Part shown: one piece after another, positions 45,501-55,469 of the stretch | Position numbering within the stretch: position 1 is the stretch's first letter | How the letters are laid out: each line of letters starts with the position of its first letter | Assembly: GCA_965649825.1 (NCBI GenBank) | Contig: OZ287701.1 | Coordinates: 868,001-932,000, forward strand | Reading direction: 5' to 3' | Length of the DNA: 64,000 bases | From: Penicillus capitatus | Taxonomy: Eukaryota > Chlorophyta | Notes under the pieces: model-generated | What the model saw: the letters and a program-made list of their open reading frames with translations, nothing else | Database searches by the model: none | What the model was told of the DNA's origin: nothing | Position numbers and translations under genes: made by a program

Positions 45501-48275
45501 TTACTCCGACAAAAAAAAAACGACGCAGGTGATCTCTATGAGCCAGAAAGGGCTTTTTTGATGTAGGCGAAACAAGATAATAAAGTTGAGCAGAAAACCG
45601 TCTCTGAACGATAAAAGGTCCTTGCCACTGAGGTGCCAGCTTATTGCCATGCGTCTGAGCAAGCTGATTGTCAAACAATAATACTTTCTCTCCCATTTCA
45701 AAATCCTCAGATCTATAAGGTAGAGAGGCTTGTCTCTTCTGCTTGTACTGTAATTGTGCATCGATTGCTGTCCAGCGAGTCGCAAAATATCTTCATGTCG
45801 TATCTGACTAGGATCTTCCGAATTCGGCTCGACAACGGTCGAGGGAGTAACTGAATGAAGACGCGGCTGATAGCCAAAAGCAATCTGTATGGCGCTGAGG
45901 TGGGTCACGGAGTTCGGATGAGAGTTCAGCAGTGCCTGGATCTGCGGGAGGCAGACTGCCCACTTTCCACCTTTCTGAAGGCGTTGCAGGCGTCGAATGA
46001 TTTCCTGATTAAGACGCTCAACTGTCCCGTTGCATTGAGGTCGATATGCAGGGATTCTTCGTCGATTGATGCCGCGATCTGACATCCAATTGGACAATTG
46101 ATTTCCGACAAAGGCCGGTGCGTTATCCGTTTGTAGACAATCAGGATTGCCAAAAAGTGAAATCCAGCGCTCAAGAAGCTTGATAATCGCTGCTGCGTTT
46201 GCCTTGGACGACGCAGAAATCAGACAGAAACGTGTGCAAAGGTCCACCGCTGCGATAATGAATCTCTGTGATCCATCTGGCTTCATCGGTCCAATAACAT
46301 CCAGACCTACGCACTGGTTCATCTGCTGCCAGGTATTGAACGATTGAGCAACAGGGGGGTCATGTCTCGCGAAATGTTGACATCTTTCACAACTGCGTAC
46401 CCAGTTTTGCACGTGCGAGGGGGCATCAGGAAAGTAGATCATCTTCTGTAGGTTGTGTAGAGTGGTTTGGCTTCCATAATGCCCACTCTGTTCATGTGCT
46501 TTGCACAACCATTGAGAGATCTCATTCCTATTGAGGCAGCACGGTCGCCAGTGCATTCCATCGGCGGAATATTCCATTTTTTCTGATCTCATCCGGAAAA
46601 ACCTACTCCGATGCTTTATACGTGCTCTCTGTTGAGGAGTCGTTTCATTTGGGCACTTTCCTGTCCTCAGATAGTCTTCCATGTGCAAGTACCACTCCGG
46701 CCATTCTGCATTGATTTTGGCCGCCGCCGCCGCCGCCGTTGATCCTTCGGCCTTCGAATCTTTGAGCTCTCTCCTCCACCATGGACTCCTGCTGAGCAAA
46801 TCGGCCACAACGTTTGACACACCGTCTACGTGTTCCACTCTGCCCACGGCCAAGTTTAGAGCATCCAAATGCTTGTGTACCAAGAAACTCTGATCTTTGG
46901 TGCCGCTTGCCTGCTTGACCACAGTTGCGTCGGTAAAAATGGTCAGTCGCTTGCCCATGATCAGATGCCTCACTTCCTTCAGTGCTCGTTCCATCCCGAG
47001 AAGTTCTGCTTTGCCACTTGAACGAAATTTCTCTCGTCGGAATCCTCCTGCCCCGAGTCGGATTAGTTGTTTTGTTTCTCTGCTGAAGAGGGCATATCCG
47101 AATCCGTCTCTACTTGCGTCGATGTAAAGATCCACGCTGGTTCCAGCTGCATCAGGCCGATTGTACCACAAGCGGCTCGTTGACTTGATGATAGCCTTCC
47201 AATGATCAGGATTTTCTTGCCAGTACTTTCTTATCGTCGCCGCGTCTGCATTGCACAATCTCTGCAACGTTGCTAGACTTTTAGCGTCTCCTCGACAGTA
47301 TCGCAGCAATGCGCGGATAACTCCCAAGCATGATCGAACTTCAGTTCGAGTCTGCGGTGGTTTGGCCGAGAGCAGCTTCTGCAAAGTTCCCTCTGGTGGG
47401 AGAACTCCTTGTGGTGTGAATCGATGCCCCAGAAATTCCAGCTCTTCTACGGCATATGAGCATTTCTTCGGGGATATCGTCCATCCGTATTTCCTGTAGG
47501 TGAGCAGCAGATTGTGCACCGCTTTTGCCAGATCTTGCTTGGTCCGTGCCCCGATGCAGACATCATCGGCATAACTCTCGATGGCAACGTGGATTCCACT
47601 TTTCTTTATCTGATCGCGGGCTTCTGAAATCGTCATCTGAACTGCATTTTCAAAGAAAGCCATTGAATTAGTCCATCCCATGGGTAATCTCGTAAACGCG
47701 TATGGTTGCTTGTCAAACACAGTCACGAAGTAAGGCTGCAAATCAGCAGCCAGTGGAATTTGATAGAAACCATGCCGAAAATCGAATTTTGCGTAGTACC
47801 TCATGCCACACAAATTCTGCACAGCTCCCTCGCGATGCATTGGCAAAGCGGGGCTTCTCGCTGTCAATTTGTTCAAGCCTCGAAAATCCAGAACCACTCT
47901 GCGTTCGAGCGAGTCTTTCTTCTCCACTGAAAACCAAGGTATCAAGTGCTTCGGCTTTCCTTTGAATTTCTCCACGATCCCAGCGTTTATTAACTGATCG
48001 ATCTCACTTCTGCAAGCTGCAGTCTCGGCAGCGAAGGCATACGGGAGCTTCGTGTGAACGGAATGCAGCTTTCCCGCAACATCCTTTAAACTAACCTCCC
48101 ATCCCGAGAAACGTCCAACTCCCTCACGGATGACGTCTGGGAATCGGGTCAGCAGCTGTCCTCTGCTGCAGCAGTCAATTTCATCATTCGGCGACAGTAA
48201 GCCTGACTGCGCGTTTACTGTCGCTTCTGAAAAGATCTTCGATTTCCTCTGAGCTGATGTTTCTCTCCATTGCAA
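45501..48275 (-). CDS. Pol polyprotein: RT, RNase H, integrase
   Basis: 924 residues. RT shows VVLDFRGLNKLT, YAKFDFRHGFYQIPL, LPMGWTNS and the active-site SYADD. RNase H shows YIDASRDGFGYALFS, GKAELLGMERAL and FTDA. Integrase shows the HHCC zinc site (HEQSGHYGS ... CERCQ) and the DDE triad (GLDVIGP, LQTDNAPAF, NGTVERLNQE). It overlaps gag-protease by 61 nt in the -1 frame, so it is probably made by -1 frameshifting. Near 45780 the frame slips: the natural integrase tail (QYKQKRQASLPYRSEDFEMG, then WQGPFIV) continues in another frame to ~45460, while the open frame runs into unrelated sequence. This is either a disabling mutation or a sequencing error. Confidence 0.92.
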   Translation of the reverse strand: MQWRETSAQRKSKIFSEATVNAQSGLLSPNDEIDCCSRGQLLTRFPDVIREGVGRFSGWEVSLKDVAGKLHSVHTKLPYAFAAETAACRSEIDQLINAGIVEKFKGKPKHLIPWFSVEKKDSLERRVVLDFRGLNKLTARSPALPMHREGAVQNLCGMRYYAKFDFRHGFYQIPLAADLQPYFVTVFDKQPYAFTRLPMGWTNSMAFFENAVQMTISEARDQIKKSGIHVAIESYADDVCIGARTKQDLAKAVHNLLLTYRKYGWTISPKKCSYAVEELEFLGHRFTPQGVLPPEGTLQKLLSAKPPQTRTEVRSCLGVIRALLRYCRGDAKSLATLQRLCNADAATIRKYWQENPDHWKAIIKSTSRLWYNRPDAAGTSVDLYIDASRDGFGYALFSRETKQLIRLGAGGFRREKFRSSGKAELLGMERALKEVRHLIMGKRLTIFTDATVVKQASGTKDQSFLVHKHLDALNLAVGRVEHVDGVSNVVADLLSRSPWWRRELKDSKAEGSTAAAAAAKINAEWPEWYLHMEDYLRTGKCPNETTPQQRARIKHRSRFFRMRSEKMEYSADGMHWRPCCLNRNEISQWLCKAHEQSGHYGSQTTLHNLQKMIYFPDAPSHVQNWVRSCERCQHFARHDPPVAQSFNTWQQMNQCVGLDVIGPMKPDGSQRFIIAAVDLCTRFCLISASSKANAAAIIKLLERWISLFGNPDCLQTDNAPAFVGNQLSNWMSDRGINRRRIPAYRPQCNGTVERLNQEIIRRLQRLQKGGKWAVCLPQIQALLNSHPNSVTHLSAIQIAFGYQPRLHSVTPSTVVEPNSEDPSQIRHEDILRLAGQQSMHNYSTSRRDKPLYLIDLRILKWERKYYCLTISLLRRMAISWHLSGKDLLSFRDGFLLNFIILFRLHQKSPFWLIEITCVVFFLSE

Positions 48276-49984
48276 TCGCTGACGACAGGATCCACACCCG
48301 CCGGAACTGGCACTTCAAAGATCGTCGTCTTTCCAGTTATTCTGACCGGTTCTTCGCGATGGTTTGTCAGAGTAAGCGTAGAGAAGCTCGCATACTGAAC
48401 ACCGAGATGTACGGAAAAGGTAGGCGCCACAACAGGTGTTCGCTTGTGGACTAGTGACCTTGGAATGACGATCGGTGTCTTCAGCATCCTACTCTCTTTT
48501 GGTCCAAGCACGACCGATCTGTTGAGTGGCACTTGCATCCTGTCACCCTTTAGCCCCGGAAGATGATCCACTTTTTCTGTAAGGCGACCAAGTCCCTCAG
48601 GTAGTATAGAGTTAACCGCCTCCTTATCCATCTTCGGGCCCGCAAACAAACAGTTAATCTTTCTGCCCCTGATGCTTACTGAGCGGCTATGGGGGTGTGC
48701 CGAGATCTGGTTGTCGGCCATAGCATCGAGGCCCAACAGCAAATCATACCCAGGCTTAGGTAGGACCATACAATCCAGATTGAACCTTTGGTTGGCGGAT
48801 TTTTCGACAGAAACTGCAATCTCACACCTTCCATAGACCTTGGTTGCTTGGCCATGGGCGAGCAACAGCCGTGTGTCATCTGGCCTGACCTTAGCGCCGA
48901 GCTCTTCCGCCAGCGCCAACGATATGATCGATGATTCCGCCCCTGTGTCGACAAGCGCATCGATCTTTCTCGGATATCCGAGATGGCTCTGGGAAACGAG
49001 GCCTAATTTCATCACCCTTCTCTTCGCTTTTGTCGCAACTGTCTTGGCTGTGTTCGCTAGTAATGTATCAGGCTCTGATGTAGCGTCCTCCACTTCACTC
49101 AACGTCTCGCAGATAGGTTCTGCGGCTTGCATATTGGACATGGAGTTCTCAGCGACGAAAGCACGACGACCGCCTCCTCTCCTCTGCTGAGGCTGTGATC
49201 TTCTTGGTCCATCAGTACCATTACAGAGTTTCTGCAGAAATCTGAGCATATTCTGCGCTTCGCGCTTCGAGGTTTTGCAGATTTCCCGAGCGCCGACCAT
49301 TACTCTTCCGGCGTTGGTAATGGCAGCAAAATTGATGGTCCCGTCATTCGCGATCACTCTACCGTCTGTTGCAGCATTGGCCTGGGCCGTCACCAAATCG
49401 ACATCCATCGCGTCTACATTGTCTTCCGTCTTCAGCTGTCCACCTGACTCCCAAAAACTTGCGTTTCGTATGACAGTGCTCATAACAGCGACCGTCGACA
49501 GTGGCGATAAGTGAAGCATCAATCTCCTCAGGTTAACAGGGAGCTTCCTGTAAAGAGTCTTAATCTGCGTCTCCGCTGACGCTGTAGTTGTCGTGCACAA
49601 AGTACGGTACCGATCGACGAAGTCGGACCAGGTCTCTCCTTTGGTCTTGGACAGCCTTGCGAGTTGTTCTTCGGCAGACAGACTTGGCTGTGGGCACGCA
49701 CCCAGAACAAGTTCCTTCAGAATACGCCATTTATGATCCGTTTCAACCGATGCGATTGGTGCGCCGAAAAAACGATGAACCGTCGCGGCTCCCCCAGTGA
49801 ATGCCGCATTAAAGGCGGCCAGTGAAACGAAATGTGGCTCGATTCTCTCGGTCACTTGTCTCAGCAATTCGAACGCAGGCGAACCGAATTCCAGCTTTTT
49901 CACGACATGCCTCAGACGAGGTCTATAGTCATCCTCAACAAGCGCCGCTGCGCTGAGCACTGACGCGAAAGCTTCCCGATCCAT
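48215..49984 (-). CDS. Gag-protease polyprotein
   Basis: 589 residues from the Met at 49984. An earlier Met at 50023 lies inside the LTR and was not used. The Gag part contains a retrotransposon-gag-type helical domain (ETWSDFVDRYRTL, LYRKLPVNLRRLML). No CCHC zinc knuckle is visible, unusual but known in some Gypsy lineages. The C-terminal part holds the aspartic protease (ALVDTGAESSIISLALAEEL, later LLLGLDAMADNQI). The end overlaps the start of pol. Confidence 0.9.
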   Translation of the reverse strand: MDREAFASVLSAAALVEDDYRPRLRHVVKKLEFGSPAFELLRQVTERIEPHFVSLAAFNAAFTGGAATVHRFFGAPIASVETDHKWRILKELVLGACPQPSLSAEEQLARLSKTKGETWSDFVDRYRTLCTTTTASAETQIKTLYRKLPVNLRRLMLHLSPLSTVAVMSTVIRNASFWESGGQLKTEDNVDAMDVDLVTAQANAATDGRVIANDGTINFAAITNAGRVMVGAREICKTSKREAQNMLRFLQKLCNGTDGPRRSQPQQRRGGGRRAFVAENSMSNMQAAEPICETLSEVEDATSEPDTLLANTAKTVATKAKRRVMKLGLVSQSHLGYPRKIDALVDTGAESSIISLALAEELGAKVRPDDTRLLLAHGQATKVYGRCEIAVSVEKSANQRFNLDCMVLPKPGYDLLLGLDAMADNQISAHPHSRSVSIRGRKINCLFAGPKMDKEAVNSILPEGLGRLTEKVDHLPGLKGDRMQVPLNRSVVLGPKESRMLKTPIVIPRSLVHKRTPVVAPTFSVHLGVQYASFSTLTLTNHREEPVRITGKTTIFEVPVPAGVDPVVSDCNGEKHQLRGNRRSFQKRQ

Positions 49985-49997
49985 TTTCGAGGTAAGA

Positions 49998-50010
49998 CGC
50001 TCCGAAACCA
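49998..50010 (-). promoter_or_regulatory. Primer-binding site
   Basis: Two bases after the 5' LTR the minus strand reads TGGTTTCGGAGCG. It begins with TGG, complementary to a tRNA CCA end, and would pair with a tRNA ending CGCTCCGAAACCA. The tRNA identity was not determined. Confidence 0.65.
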
Positions 50011-50012
50011 AT

Positions 50013-50161
50013 TGTGATCCCATAGCGCAGAGGTTCAGAAAACGAGACTGCTCTTCTTAAAAAGCGTCTATGCACAAGAATACAAGGTATATATACTCAC
50101 TGTCTTCTCATTCGTTTTCATTCGTAGGTAGGGTCACATCAGTCGTCTTCTGGCAACTACA
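50013..50161 (-). repeat. 5' LTR of the Ty3/Gypsy element
   Basis: 149 bp, identical to the LTR at 45336-45484; drives transcription toward lower coordinates. Confidence 0.95.
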
Positions 50162-51480
50162 CCATTAAGGAACGCGTTATAACTTGGCAAGATTCTCGAC
50201 ATCTTACAGTGCTACGGGTGAAGTAATAAAAACTTTGATAGAGTCATTGTGTGTCGGGAAGGGAGAGTTGTTTCTACAAACAAGGCTCCTCCTTGCGCGC
50301 AGAATCAATACATCCTACGTCGATCCGCGATGATGACGCCTTTGCAGCAAATTTGAGATGGCTACTGTCCGCTTATAGCATCAGGTTCGTCAAAAAGGAA
50401 AGGTACTCTTTTCATCTTCATTTGGAGAAACGTGGGTACACGTCCGTGCAAATAATCTTTTTATGTGCAACACGCGAGCAGCGAAAGAACACGGAGCATC
50501 GGCGGAAAAAGCGCTGAATGGGTAGTTAAAAAGAAAAGCACACAAGCTCGGTAATCGGCCTAAACGCTCAAAAAAGCTAACAGACGAACGAGGCGTCGAC
50601 AAGATGATACCTTGCGGTCGGACAGAAAAGCTCCTGCGGTCAGATTGGATGCATGTGTCGAGAGGAGGTCGAAAGAAACATGCTTAGGCGATGGCTGCAG
50701 TTCACCAAGGTTGCCAACTACTGGAAACGTGTGTCGATAGAATAACTGCGAGCTAAAGATGTCGACAAAGGAAGGAAGAACCGTGATTCGGTATGTTCGC
50801 TGTCTTTTTCTCTCTTGAAAATCCCCATGAAACAAGCTTGTTCGGTCTCTCCGATAGCGCAAAAGCAACTAGTGCGAAATCAATTAGGTCCATTGAAAGA
50901 AACCAAAATCGATGAAACACCTTTCCTACTGTCAAACGCAAAACGACTGACTCCTCAAAAGACTAGCCGAGGATATTACGTGTTGGATATGAAGCGTCCT
51001 ATCCGTCGTTCGTGGCCGTCGGAAGCGGTTCGCTGTCATGGTAACCACCTCGGCGCGCAGACCATCAGCTGCGACGGGTGTTAGCCTCCGAGCCAACTTC
51101 CTCATAACAGTAGGGCGATGGTTTCCGAACGAGCCCTGAAGTTCTCGACTATTAGATAGTATGGTTAGGAAACGCACAACCACCGTGGGTGCTTAAGGTT
51201 GACATTCCTGTTGTAAATAATCTCGAGTCCCTGTGCTATCGTTCGAGCGTTCGTTTGCGTCGTTGTCGCGTGCCTGTTCGACTCTGAGTTTCTCAAGTCG
51301 TTACATCGATCTCCGACAATACGGTTGAGATGAACGTTAGTAGGGTCGAGATGGTGCCTCAGAGCACGGAATGGATGCAACAGACATTCAGATACTCGCC
51401 GGATCATTTTTTTTTTGAGAGCTTTTACATCTCCTTTTTAAAAAGATCAGGAGAGCGTCCATACAATGTAAGTGGTTCGA
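50162..51480. other. Unique interval between two retrotransposons
   Basis: 1.3 kb between the LTR element and the 3' end of the non-LTR element. No recognisable gene; short frames on both strands lack motifs. Confidence 0.4.
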
Positions 51481-51560
51481 TGTGTCTCAAAGCTAAAGGG
51501 TGTCGTTCCAAGATCTAGCGCGTCCACGCGGCTGTCTTGTCTCACGGGCCGAAGGCCCTT

Positions 51561-54500
51561 TTATCGTCCCCATCGTCTTCCTGTTTCTTGCCATTGTTTT
51601 GCGAGCACCTCTACGAACTCCGAGAGAGCCTCTGGGTGCGTAAATGCACATGCAATCGAAAGTGGGCCGTCGAGTTCACCCTCCAATCTTCGTCGGGCTT
51701 TGAGCAAGCTTGGGCACTCCAGGAGTAAGTGGTCTCGGTCCTCAAGTCGAGCCCCGCAGGGGCAACCTGTAGCCGCGTCCAGTTGGCCGAAGCGATGTAG
51801 ATACTGTCTGGAAGGGAAGTGGTTAGCTGTGAATTGGCTCAATCGGGAGGCTGGGTCTCGGTCTAGATACTTCGCTGGGAAGTGGCCTTTGCAGAATCTT
51901 CCCAGATGCTGCGTAAGATGCGCACTCTGTTCGCGACTTTTGATGTCCTGGAGGGCAGCTTGATTAAGGTACGCTGCAATCTTGATTTTCTGCCAGGATC
52001 GACTCAGAGCTGTCCCCTTGGGTAGTCCTTCCTTCTCTGAGGCCGCTCTCAGTGCTCGTTGCTGGGTAGCGAGGAAGGGGCTGAGCCCGGGCTTCCAAGT
52101 CGAGGTAGTCCAGAACACTAGATGACCGGTGTCTGCCCACTTGATGAGGCGGCGCTGTATCTGCGTGGCTGTCTCGCTGACATTCGAGAGACGCAGTGCG
52201 GTCTTTTTATGCCTGATCGTATCAGTGACTATTCCCAGGGTCTGGACCGCTTGCAATTGAGGGTCAGCGGTTCGTTCCATCAATTTGTCCAGTCCATTTC
52301 GAAGTCCCACCATGATCGCCTCTTCTTCGGAGGCCCAGTCCGGGTCCCACCAGGACTCCCTGAACTCCGACTCTTCCGAGGTGAGTATCCAGCAGGTGCC
52401 GAAGCTGTGCTTATCTGGATTTCGGCCAAGGGCCACCGTTAACAGCCAATCTGGCCGCTCTGTCTCTGGGATCGACATCGTTCCGTCCAGAAGTTGTCGG
52501 TGATGCGGTGGGATGGGACTCCAGTCTCGCTGAAGGGGGCCGCATGATCCTTGCGTCTTGATCGGCAGAGACCGTTGCCATCTGGACCATGCTATGCGTC
52601 GGTAACTTTGGCCGGCCGACCTCTCCTGGCGAGCCGAGGGCCATCCCGCGTACGCATCTTTCTGTCTTCGTCTCGATTCATAGTAGAGGCTTTGCATGAT
52701 AATCTGTTGCGTTGGCGGACGGACTCCTGAGAGCGCGAAGGCTGATGGGTACGATGTCGTGCGGAATGCTCCTGCTAAGAGGAGGCACGCTTGCCGGATT
52801 GCCTTCTCTAGTGGTGCCAGTGTCCGCGCACTATAAGCCACACTTTGCCAGACCACTGCTCCGTAGTAGGCGGCCGGCTCGATAGCCATGTGGACCAGTT
52901 TCTCCACTGCTGCCGGTAGCATTCCCCAGAATGGGCCGGTGAATCGCCGGATCTGATCGAGTCTGCCTCGGACCTTCTTAGCAGCATAGTGCACCTGTTC
53001 TGTCCACGAGAGAGTCATGTCAAACCAAATCCCAAGGTACAGCACGGCCTTCTGTTGGGGCAGCTGCTGCCCGTTGATGTGGAGCGGTCTTGGTGCGATA
53101 CGACGTATCTTGCTCTCGAAGCGGATCTGATAGCACTTTTGGGGCGCGAAAGAGAGTCCCTTGCTACGGGCTTCCGTGTCAAGACGATCCAGCGCGTGTT
53201 GTAGCTTGGTCTGAGTTCTTTCTTCAAATTCGTCGGTTCCCAGTAATAGCAGATCATCCGCATACGCTTGTATGTGCGTGCCAGGCATCAAAGGTAGGCG
53301 CAGAACTGAGTCGATCCCTATGCAGAAGAGCAACGGTGAGAGGGGGCTGCCTTGCGGCGTGCCTACAGAAGGCCTGTGACCGAAGCTGCCTCCTTCCAAA
53401 TCGATCACTAATTCGCGATTCTGGAAGAAGCTGGCGACCCAGTTGATCAAGTATCGCGGAACCCTCCAGTCCATTAGTTGCTCAAGTACCACTGCCGGGC
53501 GCAGAGAATCGAAGGCGGCCTTGATATCCAGCGTGATGCCGTACACTGCTCGGTGCTGTCTGATGTTCGATTCCACGAATGTTGTGGCCGCAATCAGAGC
53601 TTCTTCCGTGCCGCGTCCCACTCGGAAACCAAACTGTCGGGGGGAGAGAAGCTGCCGGACCTCAAGGTACTGAGCAAGGCGGTGGTGGACAATCTGATGT
53701 ATACTTTTCGCAATCGCTCCAATGAGGCTGATCGGTCGCAGGCATGCGAGTGTGTTTCTCGGGTTCGGTTTCTTCGGGATGCAGACTACCGTCGCTCGTT
53801 GCCAAGTGACTGGAAGGACGCCAAGGCGTAAGCTGGTCGAGGCCAGTTGTGCAAACGTCTCTGGAGCATGACGGAACGCTCTGGAGATAGCTGCCTTCGG
53901 CAGCCCGTCTGGCCCGGGTGCTGCATACGGCCTTCCTCCGAGGAAGGACTCGCGTGCTTCGGCTATCGATACGGGTGGGATGGCCTCGTCGTCATCGCAG
54001 AACGTGCGGTTCCAGTTCAGAGGTGGTCCATCTGGGCAGAATTTCCCAAAAAGCTTCGCGCTGATGAGCTGGGGGTCTTCAATGATGCCGTCTTCCTCTG
54101 TGGTGAGGAAAGAGATCGGTTGCGTTTTGCCGGGTTTCGTAAGTCGTTTGTATGTCGACCAGAGATCCCTTGTGCAACCAGTATTCTCCACGAGGAACTC
54201 CCTCCAGGCTTCCCTCTTTCTAGCCTGTATTGCTTGGCGGAGCTGATCTCGCTTCGATGCGATGTCCTCAGCCAGGGGGGTGGGCACGTGCCCGAATTGT
54301 CTGCGGTGTCTTTCTCCTCGTCGTTTGGCTCTTTTTAAATTCGTGTGCTGCTGAGCGAGCTTATCGTTCCACCAGTGTTTCCTGAACGATGAGGGACGAC
54401 CAAGAGGGACCCAGGGGTGGGCCGCCTTTCTGATGGCTTCTTCTAGTGCCTTGACTTGGCTTTCAAAGGCCGCCGCGCTATTCGTCGCTTGAAGAGCTGC

Positions 54501-55469
54501 TGGGGACACCCAGTGTGGGGCCTCCGCTGCGAAGGCCTTATCTATTTTGTCCCATTGGGCGTGTCTCCAATTCCTGCGTCGGGAGCCTAGCCTAAGCTGT
54601 CCGCCTGGGGGGCGGAATTGTGTCTCCACAATTTTGTGATCCGAGAGCGTCTCCAGGTCGTCGCGCACTTGCCAGGAGTCTATCGATGTTATATCCTTGC
54701 ACCAGGTGAGATCAATGTGGCTATCCCCGGCGCTGCTCGAGAAGGTAGGCGACGAGGGAAATTTGTTAAGGAGCCTCAGCTGAAAAGCGTCCGCTGCAGC
54801 GATAAGAGCTTCTGCCACATTCGTGGTCGGGGACGATGGTGGGCCCCAAAGTGGGTGGCGTGAGTTGAAGTCTCCGGCAATCCATATCGGGTGGAAGCTG
54901 GAGTTTTCCGGTCCGCCGATGTATAGATCGAGCCATCTCCTAAGAGCCGTCCATCCAAGGCCTGTTACTGGTTGAATGTAGGCGGATAGAAGCGTCAGCT
55001 GTTGTCTCCCAGCGAGGTCTAGCCTTGCCACGGCAAGGCGGTCACAATCCACCGGTATCTGCGTCGCTTCGACATCTTCTCGGATGAGGAGCAGGGCCAA
55101 CGTGCTTTCTGCCTCGGAGGCAAGGGCTCTGATGTTCCGAAAACGCGGAATCGAGCCGCCGCGGCGAAGGAACCATGGCGGTTCACTGACGGCGACCACT
55201 GACACTTGCTGGTCTTCATCCAAATGCCTCGTCAGGATATCCAGCGCCCGCTGGCTGTTGTGCAGGTTGATCTGCCAGGCCTTGAGTAGGGTTTTGTCCA
55301 ATGGGACAGGGCGGTCTCGCGGTCTGTTGTCGTCTGTCATGGCCTCCGGAGCCCTATTCCTTTCTGCGATGAGTCTCGGAGCAAGTGTCGAGTTGGAGCG
55401 AGAGTTGGTGTTCGAGGTCGGGGGATCACGGGGCAGACCTAATAGGTCGGCTGGTTGGGACGTGCTCAT
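51561..55469 (-). CDS. ORF2: APE endonuclease, RT, RNase H-like, zinc tail
   Basis: 1,302 residues. Endonuclease motifs: WQINLHNSQRALD, VVAVSEPPW, AGDFNSRHPLWG, DSHIDLTW, LSDHKIV. RT motifs: LRPISLIGAIAKSIHQ, QFGFRVGRGTEEALI, ITLDIKAAFDSLRP, GTPQGSPLSPLLF and the active-site YADDLLLLG. A C-terminal RNase H-like domain (SEEEAIMVGLRNGLDKL, GIVTDT) appears to lack its first Asp. The end carries CPCGARLEDRDHLLLEC. APE plus RNase H plus this zinc tail places it near the I/Jockey side of non-LTR elements. Its ATG overlaps the ORF1 stop (ATGA), suggesting termination-reinitiation. Confidence 0.95.
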   Translation of the reverse strand: MSTSQPADLLGLPRDPPTSNTNSRSNSTLAPRLIAERNRAPEAMTDDNRPRDRPVPLDKTLLKAWQINLHNSQRALDILTRHLDEDQQVSVVAVSEPPWFLRRGGSIPRFRNIRALASEAESTLALLLIREDVEATQIPVDCDRLAVARLDLAGRQQLTLLSAYIQPVTGLGWTALRRWLDLYIGGPENSSFHPIWIAGDFNSRHPLWGPPSSPTTNVAEALIAAADAFQLRLLNKFPSSPTFSSSAGDSHIDLTWCKDITSIDSWQVRDDLETLSDHKIVETQFRPPGGQLRLGSRRRNWRHAQWDKIDKAFAAEAPHWVSPAALQATNSAAAFESQVKALEEAIRKAAHPWVPLGRPSSFRKHWWNDKLAQQHTNLKRAKRRGERHRRQFGHVPTPLAEDIASKRDQLRQAIQARKREAWREFLVENTGCTRDLWSTYKRLTKPGKTQPISFLTTEEDGIIEDPQLISAKLFGKFCPDGPPLNWNRTFCDDDEAIPPVSIAEARESFLGGRPYAAPGPDGLPKAAISRAFRHAPETFAQLASTSLRLGVLPVTWQRATVVCIPKKPNPRNTLACLRPISLIGAIAKSIHQIVHHRLAQYLEVRQLLSPRQFGFRVGRGTEEALIAATTFVESNIRQHRAVYGITLDIKAAFDSLRPAVVLEQLMDWRVPRYLINWVASFFQNRELVIDLEGGSFGHRPSVGTPQGSPLSPLLFCIGIDSVLRLPLMPGTHIQAYADDLLLLGTDEFEERTQTKLQHALDRLDTEARSKGLSFAPQKCYQIRFESKIRRIAPRPLHINGQQLPQQKAVLYLGIWFDMTLSWTEQVHYAAKKVRGRLDQIRRFTGPFWGMLPAAVEKLVHMAIEPAAYYGAVVWQSVAYSARTLAPLEKAIRQACLLLAGAFRTTSYPSAFALSGVRPPTQQIIMQSLYYESRRRQKDAYAGWPSARQERSAGQSYRRIAWSRWQRSLPIKTQGSCGPLQRDWSPIPPHHRQLLDGTMSIPETERPDWLLTVALGRNPDKHSFGTCWILTSEESEFRESWWDPDWASEEEAIMVGLRNGLDKLMERTADPQLQAVQTLGIVTDTIRHKKTALRLSNVSETATQIQRRLIKWADTGHLVFWTTSTWKPGLSPFLATQQRALRAASEKEGLPKGTALSRSWQKIKIAAYLNQAALQDIKSREQSAHLTQHLGRFCKGHFPAKYLDRDPASRLSQFTANHFPSRQYLHRFGQLDAATGCPCGARLEDRDHLLLECPSLLKARRRLEGELDGPLSIACAFTHPEALSEFVEVLAKQWQETGRRWGR

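Larger units (their letters stand above)
45336..50161 (-). mobile_element. Complete Ty3/Gypsy LTR retrotransposon
   Basis: A 4.8-kb element reading on the minus strand: 5' LTR at 50013-50161, primer-binding site, gag-protease, pol in the order RT-RNase H-integrase, 3' LTR at 45336-45484. The integrase-last order defines Ty3/Gypsy. The two 149-bp LTRs look identical base for base, so the insertion is recent. The target-site duplication is CCAT (4 bp, with LTR ends TG...CA) or ACCAT (5 bp) at 45331-45335 and 50161-50165. Confidence 0.95.

Noticed and set aside
51472-51963. 163-codon plus-strand frame
   Set aside because: Antisense to the C-terminus of LINE ORF2.
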